Positions 11,701-23,900 of a stretch of DNA of 64,000 bases are shown piece by piece. The position numbers were made by a program, and so were the translations under genes. The stretch is from Diphasiastrum complanatum (taxonomy: Eukaryota; Streptophyta; Lycopodiopsida; Lycopodiales; Lycopodiaceae), in NCBI GenBank assembly GCA_029204225.1, contig CM055102.1, positions 23,471,390 through 23,535,389 of the forward strand. The letters run 5' to 3'. How positions within the stretch are numbered: the first letter of the stretch is position 1; each line of letters begins with the position of its first letter. The notes below the pieces were generated by a model that saw nothing but the letters and a program-made list of their open reading frames with translations, did not search any database and was not told where the DNA came from.

Positions 11701-12905
11701 AAGATCTCACTAAATGAGACAAGTCGATAGCATGTGTTGCATCAACCGAATCCAAGACAGTCAATGCCCCAACACATCCACATAATAACTTATCCAAGAA
11801 ATATTATGCTTTGGGTATAGAATTCATTACTTCTAAGAAAACCAAACTGAATAGACCAAAATAATTCACACATGGGCCAACTAAGTATTCATGTTCAGTT
11901 ACCCACCACTGACATTGTTAGTCCAGGGAAAATTATTTAACCTTTCATGCAACATCGTCCAAGGCGTTCAAGTAGCTCTACCTTCCAAGGAATCTCATGA
12001 AATCGGGTTGCAAGTTTTAATATCAAGAAATTCTCAAATATACTCTCAGAAAAAAAATAACACTCAGGGTTTCCTATTTTTTGATTTGAAATATCTATAA
12101 AGGGGTCATGACCTATACCTCGAAAATCCTGACAAAATAACCTCTTGTGACCAATAGCAATTGGCATCCTTCAAGATATATGGCTTTACTATGGTCACTC
12201 TGATCATTTAGTTTAAATCATCTCTTTGGAATTCCTTGTGTCCCATACCACAGGTTCTTCCTCCAAGATGATCGTTCACTTTCCAATCAATCATTCCAAA
12301 ACTCAATTGATTTAATTGAAACATACAAGTACCCGGAGATTTTTTTAGAATCTCATGATTTGATAAATAATTCAAGTAACTTTAGAATCCAATTTATCAA
12401 TACTATGCCGAGTTCTCAGGGATTACAAAATTCCAACTTCATAGTACAAATTCCAACTCATATCCTCTCTCCCTTTTCCAAATCTTTTTGTTCACCAGAA
12501 AGGATTTTATGTCATGCCCTAATATCCCATTAAGTTGACACATTTGGAAATTGGAAAGAACGAGTGAAATTCTTAATCAATTCAAAAATATGTTGTCCCT
12601 CAAGAATAATGTGCAAGCCAAAATAACTCTTCCACCTATTAATCCATGCATGCTATCGTTGAATGGTAAATTCTTACATAACTTTTATTCGTAAACAAGC
12701 TTTGTGAATGAAGCAAATGTAACAATGAATAGAAGTAAGTGAGGGCATGAACAACAATGCATGTTGTTGAAAGTCATTTAAACTGGTTGTTGGAGGGAAA
12801 ACGCCCTTATGTGGTGGGAAACCTACAAAAAAGAACTTGCTCTTTTTGTAGTGAAGCCTACAAGGAAATTTATCTCTAAAACTTGTATAGTTGCTCCAGA
12901 AATCG
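11701..12905. other. Noncoding stretch, nothing recognised
   Basis: No supported gene. Low-complexity AT-rich DNA; short open frames at 11,891-12,100 (+) and 11,937-12,167 (-) show no known motif. It may be gag or LTR remains of the neighbouring antisense Copia pieces. Confidence 0.4.
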
Positions 12906-12908
12906 GTT

Positions 12909-13545
<637 letters not shown>

Positions 13546-14640
13546 ATAATGTACTTCAAGATTGGCAGCAACAACTTAAAATAGTAACAATCTGATCAAA
13601 GAATGCTTAGATACAAGATTGAAAGGTTTAAAATAGTCAACATTAAAAATATGAGAAAATTCCCTGGCCAACAATTGAGCTTTCCTTCAATCTATGCTTC
13701 CAGCTACCTTGTTCTTGATATTGAAAATTCATTTACAATCAACCACATTTCTGTCTACAAGCAATTCGACAACAAGCAAGGTCTTATTCTTCATCAGAGA
13801 ATTATATAATTTCTCCTTTGCTTCTCTTTAGAAATATGAGTTGGGCTATGTGAGTGATTTATCAACAATGGTTGATTCTTGAATAAGACAACAAATAGAC
13901 TTATCAATATATATGATAGGCTATGTACGCATTCTCATTGATCATTTGGGAGGCAATAGAGGCTATAATTCTTGATCTTGTTGTTGTTATTGTTGTCGAA
14001 TAACAACATCTTCCTTTGAGTCACTATCTATAAGTTGTTCAATTTGAAGTATTCGAATATGTAATTCAAATTTCTAGTGTGTTGACAACAAGAGTAATAT
14101 GTGAATCTTCTTGACCTATACTCTTGCCTTTTGGATCAATAGACTGATCTTCAAGAAATATATCATTTATGTTATTAAATATATTTGAAGTAGCATAATC
14201 ATATAGCTTATAGGATTTATCTGAGAAAGTATAACAAAGAAAACTTGATCTAATATTGTTAAAGTGTTAGTCTCCTTGAAAATTTGCACATAGGCAATAC
14301 ATTCAAAAACTCTGAGGTTCTTCAATGATGGTTTGGAGCCTATTAAAATTTCATATGGTGTTTGGCTTGAGAGGCCTCTAGTCGAACATCTGTTTTGAAT
14401 ATAAAATGATTGTGAATATAGCTTCAGCCCAAAAATAATTGGAAATTGATATGCGAGCAAGCGTGCACTTTGTAGATTCAACAAACTTTTGATCCTTCCT
14501 CTCAACAAGTCCATTGGACAAAGGAGAATAAGGAGTGATAAACTATTGTCGGATGCCTTTGCCAAGGAAGTACTTCTTGAATTTGGTTGAGATGTAGTTT
14601 CTATGTACTTGAGTTTACTTTATTCCTGGTGTGGAGATTT
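13546..14640 (-). mobile_element. Antisense Ty1-copia fragment: integrase and RT N-terminus
   Basis: The minus strand from 14,640 reads the integrase C-terminal half: SNGLVERKDQ, then NRCSTRGLSSQTPYEI, GSKPSLKNLRVFECIAYV. Further on, at about 13,810-13,600, comes VVDCKWIFNIKNKVAGSI, KAQLLARGFSHIFNVDYF and LVSKHSLIRLLL, the Copia reverse transcriptase start (CKWVFKIK..DGSIER.KARLVAKGF pattern). Stops and frameshifts break both domains and the RT core is missing. It is in the usual Copia order, integrase before RT. Confidence 0.8.
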
Positions 14641-14797
14641 GTAGCTAACCAAATAAAGAGGTCAAATTCATTTCAAAATTTTACTAAACACCCACATGTC
14701 ACTTTTCAAAAGTTAACAAGCCCAACACACTTGTTGGTCCACAAATTCGAGTTTGGATGAAAAAAAACATAAATGACAACGTAGCACCTCTCAACAT

Positions 14798-14835
<38 letters not shown>

Positions 14836-15198
14836 AGAAATTTTCTACATAGTGAATAAAAAGGGGAGTGAGAGAGATAGCATGCAAAGTAGTAAAAGAA
14901 AAGAGAAGATCAAATAAAGAGAGAGAGGGATAGAGTTCACTAAAAGTCTTATTTTGTAATTTGCTAGATGTGGATATCAAGATTTAAGGATGAAAATCTA
15001 TTATGAGGATGTTAGAATGGAAGAGGCGATAGGATTTGGGATTTGGGACACACAAACCCACACACGCGCGCGCGCGCGCGCATGCTCCGTAAATTTTATG
15101 GTAAGCGAATTTCAAAATGAGCAAACTTTTGTTAATGAGTAATAGTTTTTGGTGAGCAACTATTTCACTCAAATGGGGGTTAATTTAGAAGGTTGGGA
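14641..15198. other. Noncoding stretch with dinucleotide repeats
   Basis: Contains a (CA)n tract at about 14,800-14,833 and a short (CG)n tract at about 15,065-15,081 preceded by CACA. No gene was recognised. The alternating purine-pyrimidine tracts can adopt Z-DNA, which is general knowledge and not tested here. Confidence 0.6.
14800..14833. repeat. (CA)n microsatellite
   Basis: About 17 CA units, directly readable. Confidence 0.95.
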
Positions 15199-15269
15199 CA
15201 CTACAAGTGGTACCACATGGCATCACATAGGGACAACTGAAGCTTGTTTATTCCATTACAACACCCGCC

Positions 15270-15440
15270 GTGATTTGCGACGTCTTTTGCAATGTGAATC
15301 ACGAGCTTAATTTTTTTTTAATTCGTCGCAGACATTCGAAAAACATGTCGGAATGAGAATGTCGGATTCTGACGTCTTTAAAACACATCGAAATCCGACA
15401 GGCACAACATGCCGAACTTCGGAAGCACGGGAGCCATGTG
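15270..15440. repeat. Left cluster of GTCGGANTCCGAC-type motifs
   Basis: Contains GTCGGAATGAG, GTCGGATTCTGAC and TCGAAATCCGACA within about 60 bp, plus GACGTC words. It mirrors the cluster at 16,440-16,830. Confidence 0.6.
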
Positions 15441-15508
15441 GACGTTGGATTGCACTAACAATCTATTATGAATACTATCCTAAATCATTCTAAATCAATG
15501 CAAAATTC

Positions 15509-15608
<100 letters not shown>

Positions 15609-15788
15609 AATCCAAGATTCATTTACCATTAAACACTATTATTCAAACACTTAACACTATCTATTCAAACACTTATCTTTCCTCTCTTCATTTTTCTTTC
15701 ACAAAAATAAATAAAACAAATTTCAAAAAAAGAACAAAACATAAACTCCAAAAGCTTTTTATATCTTCAAGCATACACCTACACTCCA

Positions 15789-15793
<5 letters not shown>

Positions 15794-15855
<62 letters not shown>
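15794..15855. repeat. (CT)n microsatellite
   Basis: About 31 CT units between the two duplicated units. Confidence 0.97.
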
Positions 15856-15858
<3 letters not shown>

Positions 15859-15984
15859 AATTACAAAACAAATAATCTATTATCACCAAACACTATCCTA
15901 AAACATACTAACAATCTATTACAAGGAGAACAATATCCAAAACCATTCTAAATCAATGCAAAATTCAAAAACACACACATACAC

Positions 15985-16103
<119 letters not shown>

Positions 16104-16439
16104 ACAGATCTAAGATTCATTTACCATCAAACACTTAACACTTAACAATATCTATTCCAACACTTAACACTTAACACTATCTATTCAAACACTTAACACT
16201 ATCTATTCAAACACTTAACACTTATCTTTCCTCTCTTCTTTCTTTCACAAATACAAACAAAACAAACTTCAAAAGCAAAACAAAAAGCAAAACAAAAACT
16301 TCAAAAGCTTTCAATATCTTCAAGCACCAACCTCAAAGCATCAAAAGCATGAAGTGATCTTCAAGAATCTCAATAATCGCAATAATCGCTCCAACTTGCA
16401 CAAGAGAAAGTGAGAAGAAAGATGCTAGATCACGCGAAT

Positions 16440-16830
16440 TTGACAAAACCAAATAGATGTCGGATTTCGACATCCTCAAAACATGTCGGAATCCGACATC
16501 CGTGTCGGTTCAGGCCCAGATGCCAGATGCCAAACGCCGTGGATAGGCTTTTGGATTGTTGACGAGGACGTCAGATTCCGACGTGCTGACGTGGACGTCG
16601 GATGACACGTAATTTAGAAAAAAAAAATGCCACGCCATATTCATGTCGAGGTGTTGGACTTCGACATGTCGGATTCCGACGTGCACTTTAAAAATTGGTT
16701 GCCGCCACAATTTTTCGATCACCGGACTTCCACTTTTGGAGTTTTTGCTTGGACGTCAAATTCCGACCCGTCGAATTGCGACCGATTATAAAATTTTCAA
16801 AAATGCATCGAACGCCCACGTCAGAATCCG
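16440..16830. repeat. Right cluster of GTCGGANTCCGAC-type motifs
   Basis: At least seven related copies are visible, for example GTCGGATTTCGAC at about 16,459, GTCGGAATCCGAC at about 16,485, GTCAGATTCCGAC at about 16,569 and GTCGGATTCCGAC at about 16,669. The block is richer in CpG than its surroundings. Confidence 0.65.
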
Positions 16831-16860
16831 CGCGATATGTTATTGTGTTCTATTCAGCCT

Positions 16861-19800
16861 CATTGCTTGACAAATTTAGTTGCTAATGCTAACTTAATTC
16901 CAATTGGCCAATAGTAAAAGAAAATTTCAAATTTAGCCAATGAAATGGATGAGAAAGAAAATGTCATGCCCACGACTGGTCTCAGGTAGCGTGTCCACAC
17001 TAGAGATCAGAAGACCAACAACCCATAAGTTAATTGTGACTGTAAGGGAATTGGGGTCCTTATGTGTAAAGGTCATAATTAATGGTTGTAGGCCTAAACT
17101 CATGATGGTGGATTTGTATGGGTCTATCAGTGAGTCATTGGGAAACTGGATGACGTGGCCTAGATAGACTACATAGGTGTCCAGTGGAAATCCGTCTGGC
17201 ATCACCACGTACTGGTGACACAGAAATTTGCCCGACATCACCACACAATGATGACCTCCTATATCAAAGTAATAAAATGGGAATAAACCAAATGCAAAGT
17301 CTTCTTAGTCAATTGTAAACCATTAATTCAAAACAGCTTGGGCTTTTAATCAGGAATCTTTTTCGGCGATAAAAATGTCCCGAAGTTCTCGATGACTGGA
17401 TAAACCGTTAATCAAGCTGTTTAGCTTGCACAACGTCCCAGAGGAAAAGCGGATATTGTCAGTTTTATTGTTTCTTGACGGCAAGGCCTCCTGGTGGTGG
17501 AGTGCCCTACCCGTGAAATCGGTGACTTAAGTTGGATTCCTGGTGGAATTTTGAAAGGCTTTAGTCACAACTGATGATTCTGATTGAAAATTTGCTTTAT
17601 TTACTGCAAAATGGGCAACCAAGAATTGGACACTTATGTCCAGAAATTCTTGGATTTTCTTGGCCAGGGTGCCATTTTTTGATCGAAAAAAGATGCATTG
17701 TAGCCTAAGATGGAAAATTCTAGAAATAAAATGAACACGCTAAGAAAACAAGAACTAGAGAAGCCGGTAAAAAATATGAGTTAATTCCCACTCATTCTTA
17801 GTGAGTTGGAATTGGTACTCCGAAGTTGGAATGTGAAATTTCCGTGAACTTCAATGGTACCGGTGGTATTTGTCCCAATCAATTTATGTATTTTGTATAT
17901 GAATCGAGATTTTGAGACGCTTTTGATCAGGAAGTGGAGGGCCTTCGGGGAGGAAGAACCTGTGGTATGGGACACAGGTCATTCCAAGCCGAAGATCTAA
18001 AACTAACTGGTTCAGTTTGATCATAGTAGGGCCGTAAATCTTATAGATGCCATTTACTATATGTCATAAAATGGGTGTTTTGTCGAAAATTTGAGATATA
18101 GACCAGAAACCTAACAAGCTATTTTGTTATAAAAGTATATTGGTGAATTTCTTAAACATTGATTGACCCGTTTTTTTTTGTGATTCTTTGGAAGGTAATT
18201 TTTTACCCGTTGACCTTGGACGATGTCACAGAAATTGTTAATGGAAGTTTTTTCTAAATTAATTCCCTTAACTTAAATCTTCAATAGGTCATTTTTTCTG
18301 ATTTACAGGTTATTTCAAGTTCTCAGATCTCTTCTTAGAAACTTCTTCTAGGGCAAATCTAGATTGATTTGCATCCCTTGGAAACTCGAGTCGTTTCCTA
18401 TTAAAAGGGAGAGAAGTAAAGAGTTATCAAGGAGAAACATCTATCATAGATTCTAGGAGGAATCCGTTATATGAAAGATGGAAGACCTGTTTTATGAATT
18501 AGAAACGAAAGGATATTGTGATATTACTGAAATCCTTTTAGCATAATAGTGGGATATTCGGTTTGAAGATGTAATTACCCATTCAACCCTTGAGGACTCA
18601 TGCAGATATTGTTGTAGGAATGCCTGGATTTGGTCCTAAGTCCGATTGATTTGTGTCAGAACTAGAGAATTCAAATACAAGATAGTGGTTTGTAGGAACC
18701 TGTTCCTTGTTGATGGTAATCAACTTGATCTTAGTGAGGATTGATATCCGTGGGTTGATGTAAGGAATGAAATTCACACTAACAATATATTCTTTTGAGG
18801 TAATCTCCGATTGAGATTTTGGTTGTGAAATAGCACACTTTGAGAAATATTCTCTCTTAGAGGATAACCAAGTTACATGATTCTCAATTAAAAAAGTATT
18901 ATGTATAGATCAGGTAATATCTGTAGAGATATGCTATGTAGTAAATCTTTGTATGATCATAAAACCTATTGTACAAACTTTTAATCTTGTGGATCTACGA
19001 CCTTGGACTAAGTTATTTGCATGCATAAACTAGTCGCTAAAACATAGGCATATTGATGAGAATTGCATACAGACAATTTCTTGCTAGGTTATAGTAATTT
19101 CTCATTGAGAATTGCTCATTGACCTAGGATAGATTTAGAATCAGATTAAATGTGGTGTTTTGGTACCATACCTAGACATTTAGATATTTTCTAAATCCGA
19201 TACAACTAAACGAGTCAAGAGGTAGTTGTTTGAATCAACAATATAACCCCTCTTATGGATATTGTTGTTGATATGTATTGCCTATAAGTCGCAACCCTTA
19301 TGAGTCAATCTTAGATTCATTTAAAGGTTTGTGTGCATAGAATACACAAGAACTTTTGGGCCTTATCTTTTCCCGTTTGGAATAGATAGAATGCTATCCC
19401 GGAAGACTCAAGAGAGTTGGATAGTTGTTGGTTGCCAAAAGTTAGAACTTCACATAATGAGGTTCCGATGAATCTTAAGTTATTCTAGATTTGCCTACTT
19501 ATCACCCACTCTCTTTGCTAGGTAGGGACAAAGAAAGTAACAAAGTGGCACATGATGTATGCCCTCATTCATGTAATAATTTGGAATCGAGCTCGCGAAG
19601 TCAAGGAGAGGAAAGGAAGTCCTTATAGTCACTACTCACAAAATACCGACAAGGTGTTATAGGCCAATTGTGGAATTGGGATTAGTTTCAAGGTTTGCAT
19701 TTGTTGACTTGCAAATACCGCACCAAGTTTAGCTAGTGTTTATTTAGTAATGCACTAAATATAGGGACACATTCTGTCCTTTTTCATTGTAGTTTTTGAT

Positions 19801-20335
19801 AGGTTCTTATGTCTAGCATGTCCAAAAATTGTGTGCTTACTATTTATAATGAGCACACCTTACAAATGCATAAGGTGCTTCCATTTATACGATTTATAGT
19901 AAGCAAACACTACACATTTGGAAAGTTCATTTAATGATATACATCTTTGGACAAGCAGGATTCCGCCATATAAGCGTTTTTCAAAATCGAAAACATATTT
20001 TCCACCAGTGCTTTACGTATAGGAAAGCCCCCTTAAGAGGGCCTTCGTTGGCGTAGAGCATTGATGCAAAATTTGTTGCTATTTTTATTAAGTTTGAGAA
20101 ATGCAAGATCATTATTTATAATCGATAATATTTGACACTTTTCAAGGTTCTTTTGATGATGTCTATTTTAGTAAATAATATCTTACTTCTTTGAGATTCC
20201 TTCATGATGTCTATTTTAAGACAAACACAATTGTGCCATTTAAGCATCCTCAAAATACATTGAAATTTTTTTCGGCCCTATAATTTGGTTTGAAATTTTT
20301 TAACAATTACTCCTCACTAGTTGAATGGGCAATTG
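16861..20335. other. Long noncoding stretch upstream of SCE1
   Basis: About 3.5 kb with no supported gene on either strand; open frames are short and show no known motif. Weak internal similarity exists at about 20,145-20,220, where TGATGATGTCTATTTTA-type phrases recur. It may contain old LTR remains, but none can be delimited. Confidence 0.4.
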
Positions 20336-20339
20336 AGAA

Positions 20340-20470
20340 GGGGCTAAATGGGGGGGGCTATATAAAATTTTCACCACTAATTGCAGGGCCAATTGAGATG
20401 GGGCTACATGGGGGCGATGTACTTTAACACTCACTCCTCACCACTAAATGGGTGGGGGGGGTGGGCAATG
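20340..20470. repeat. G-rich imperfect repeats in the SCE1 upstream region
   Basis: Phrases such as AATTGAGAAGGGGCTAAATG and AATTGAGATGGGGCTACATG recur, and G runs of 7-8 bases occur at about 20,351 and 20,454. A TATA-like CTATATAAAA lies at about 20,359-20,368, roughly 540 bp before the SCE1 start codon. It could be a core promoter only if the 5' UTR is long. Confidence 0.45.
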
Positions 20471-20611
20471 TACTTTACACTAACATGCCTGGATTTTTGC
20501 CACGTCGCACACATGTCACTCCACGTCACTCGAACTCTTTTCCTCAAATAAATGAGAAAAAGTGGCAAAATCTATCACAAATCCAAGGGTATGTAAGGCT
20601 TTAAAATGATG

Positions 20612-20647
20612 CTGTGTGTGTGTGTGTGTGTGCGCGCGCGCGTGTGT
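20612..20647. repeat. (TG)n(CG)n tract upstream of SCE1
   Basis: Alternating TG then CG units, about 255-290 bp before the SCE1 start codon. The sequence is alternating purine-pyrimidine throughout. Confidence 0.95.
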
Positions 20648-20699
20648 AATTGATGAATGTACTCCCTCTAAAGTTGAGGTGCCACTCCCATGCCCAAAT

Positions 20700-20769
20700 A
20701 GGCAATGCAGCAATCACAATCAATCACCCCTCCACAAATATTTCTTTCTACTAATAGAAGCATTGATTT

Positions 20770-20815
<46 letters not shown>

Positions 20816-20901
20816 TGTTCGATCGACGGAGGGAGGAGGGCGAGAACGCGGAGGAGCAGCAGCAGCAGCAGCCGATAGGGAGGAGGAGGAGGAAGTGAGA
20901 G
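20700..20901 (+). promoter_or_regulatory. SCE1: Probable proximal promoter / 5' UTR of SCE1
   Basis: Just before the SCE1 start codon lie a (GA)n tract (20,770-20,809), a GGAGG/GAGGA-rich stretch and a (GCA)n run (about 20,857-20,872). GA-rich 5' leaders are common in plant housekeeping genes and GA tracts bind BBR/BPC proteins; that is family knowledge. The exact transcription start cannot be read. Confidence 0.5.
20770..20809. repeat. (AG)n microsatellite in the SCE1 leader
   Basis: About 20 AG units with one C interruption, 92 bp before the start codon. Confidence 0.95.
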
Positions 20902-20970
20902 ATGTCGGGAGGGATAGCAAGAGGTCGCCTGGCTGAGGAGCGAAAGGCGTGGCGGAAGAATCATCCTCAT
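20902..20970 (+). CDS. SCE1: SCE1 exon 1 (residues 1-23)
   Basis: Encodes [14 protein letters not shown] and on to KNHPH, followed directly by the donor GTAATT. This is the N-terminal helix that binds SUMO and the E1. It lies 17.7 kb from exon 2, so gene finders may miss it. Confidence 0.95.
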
Positions 20971-23900
20971 GTAATTTCTTGTCGATATGTCCAGCTTTGT
21001 CACTTTCTTTTGGCTGAGGTATGAATTTTGGATGCTGTTAGATGCGCATGCGAGATTGGAGGATGGGATGGAGAATGAGATATACCCTTTGCTTTTGTAT
21101 GTTCCAAGGTTCTGTTTGTCACAATGTTCAGGAAGCTCTAGGCATTTCGTGCTGTTGTCAGTAGATAAAGGTTAGCCTCAGTGTCAGCTGCGCTGGCGAT
21201 TCCTGCTCTCTTGAAGCAATTTAGCACCTTGCTTGGTAGCCGCTTGCTTGATGCTTTGTCACTATTGCGTCAGTACACTCGGGGCCGCTGTACACATACA
21301 GCAGAAATTTTCTTTCTTTTCTTTTGAATATTTTCTTTCCTTCAGGGGCTCTTGTGCAACAAAGCCACCGTACCTACTGTCCATGAAGATGTTTGAATTA
21401 GGTAGTTCTGAGTTTTTCACGTTTTCGTGGAAAGCCAATATGAAGGTTTATGAGGTTTATAAATGGCCATGAGTATTAGAATGGAAGGTTTCATTTCCTC
21501 AAGAATCTGAGGAGATTCTTTTCATCTCTACTTCGTTAAAGTGCTATGCATTAACATCGTTTTGGCCTTTTGCGCCTAAAGAAACTCTCAATAGATTGGG
21601 GAAATAATTGAGAGTTTTGTATACTTTTGTGTGTAAATAATTTGTTCTATACAGTTCAATATAGTCTTGCAAGGACATCTTTGTTGATAATTGTTCTTGG
21701 GTCTGTCTTCATAATTATTCATTTTTGAGTGAAGTGGGTTCTGGCATGAAGTTTATTTGGTACTTTTTCTTGAGTTTAAGCAATTCTGATTTCTAAATTT
21801 AAGGAAAATTTTATCTGTGAAAATAACTTAATCAAAGCATCCATGACAGAATTTGATGTAGGTAGGCCACTCAATGTATTTCTGATTACATGTGAAGGCG
21901 ATGATGAATTGCTTGCTTATTTTGATTCCAATGATAATATCCTAGAAGTGGATGCATGCTCACATGTAGTGGGCAAAAACTTACAATTTAATTCCATTCT
22001 TTCAAGATTGATGCCCACAACTTAAGAACTTAAACAGAAGAGAGATAAAATCACGCATCACACAAACATAACGTAGAGGGGTCAAGACAGCCATGCCTCC
22101 CTTGTTAGAATCAATGTTAATTGGATAAACCCACTAATGATATATTTATTACAGTTTATTTTCAGAAATCAATTAATGACTATGGATTGATGGTACTGCT
22201 AGTTCTTATTGCAAAGTTGAAGTCGAGTTTAATTTGAGTTCGTGCTTTTATGAGAATTGGAGCATGGTCCCTAGACTAGAGAATTAGGTTTCACTTTTGG
22301 ACATATGGGAGACTAACTCAATTATCATTATGGAGGTTATGTAGGTCAAACACACCATCTCTACTATCTCTTTCATCTCTTCTTTTATTATCATTCCTAT
22401 TAAAGTTTGTTTTGTTCATGGTGATTGTATCTTGTTGAATCTTTTGTGATTGTCATTTCTTATAGTGTATCCATTATTGCCTATGTTCTAACATTGCATT
22501 AGAACAAGGTTGGGTTTATCAATCAAGGAGCATGGAGAATTAGCAAGAGGAGGAGTGGATTCTGGACCTTGGTGAGTTCTGTTTGCATGTGGATGTCATG
22601 AAAGGATCAAGAATTTCTAAGAGAGAGATGGCTAATTGAAATTTCAATTTCCCCATGAAAGTACATGCAATTGGAGATTCAAGTGGAAAATTGGATCTTG
22701 ATTGATTCTGGTACAATTATATCCTATTGACATTGGATTGCAGGTGCTTTTAAGCTCAAGTTTGAAGATTTGTGCTTACTGCCCATTGTTGCAAATGCCA
22801 AGAGATTTACGCATCGTTTGGAGAAACTATTTGCATCTAATGACTCCACAAGTTTGAGAGGCATTGCAAATTGGGTAATCGTTGGCCTAGGAGGCACCTA
22901 GAAGAAGTGGGTGATTTTTAGGAGGCATCTAGAAGAAGTGTGTTCAAAGAGATTTGGTGATTTTTAGCAAGGAGAAATTTGTTGTTTTTGTCCATCCCTG
23001 TATGTAAGGGGTATTTTGCATAAGATCAACTTTCTATTCTGTAGTATTAGTGTCTACAACACCAATGCTACACATGGTTGATCCTCATAAGCCATTTGTG
23101 GCTGAGATGGATGCTAGTGACCATGCTATAGGAGCAGTCCTATTTTAGGATGGTAGACTGGTTGTAGAGAGCTAGAACTAGATCCAACTTAGAGGTGGTA
23201 TTCCACCTTGTTGCTACAATAAATGCTCTTAAACTTTGGAGACATTATTTGTATGGATCTAGGTTTACTATTGAGGCTGACCACCAAGCTCTAAAGTATA
23301 TTTGTGATGTAGTTGACGCGATCGTAAGGTCAAGTGGTTAGTTACTCCATGAAAGTGTTTTTGAGATCTAATTTGATTTGCATCTATCCCTTAGAGATTG
23401 AAATACATTTTGGTCTGATTTGGCTAGATGCCTTGGTATGTAATTCTAGATTGTTGCTTCCTTTGGAAATTTTGAAAGAAATGGATTTTGTGATTGGACT
23501 TCCTCGGACGTAAAAGCAAAATGATGCTATTGGGGTAGTAGTTGACAGGCTAACTAGAATGGTGCAGTTCATTGCAACAAAGATAGCTATCAAAGCTTCT
23601 AAACTTGTATAACTATTCGTGGAAAAGTTGTTTGGGTTGTATATTCTGTTGAAGTATACAATAAGTGATCAAGATTCTAAGCTCATTGGCAAATTCCGGC
23701 AATTAAGCTTTGAGAAATTGGAGACCACCTTTGATTCTAGGTTCATCAAATCATCTAGAGTTGGATGGTTAGACTAAGCAAACAAACCAGTTGATGGAAA
23801 ATATGTTTCGTGCATATGTTTCTAGAAGACAAATAGATTGGGAAGGCTGGTTATAATTTGCGCATGCTGATGTATTGCTTCAGCCACGTGCTTCTCTATC

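Noticed and set aside
16940-17250. Overlapping open frames of 75 and 103 codons on both strands
   Set aside because: Neither shows a known motif and neither has support from neighbours; left as unassigned DNA.
20359-20368. TATA-like CTATATAAAA as the SCE1 core promoter
   Set aside because: It is about 540 bp from the start codon and there is no evidence for such a long leader, so it is not annotated as a promoter.
20516-21003. Antisense open frames over the SCE1 5' region
   Set aside because: They arise from GA/CA repeats and lie opposite the SCE1 leader and exon 1.
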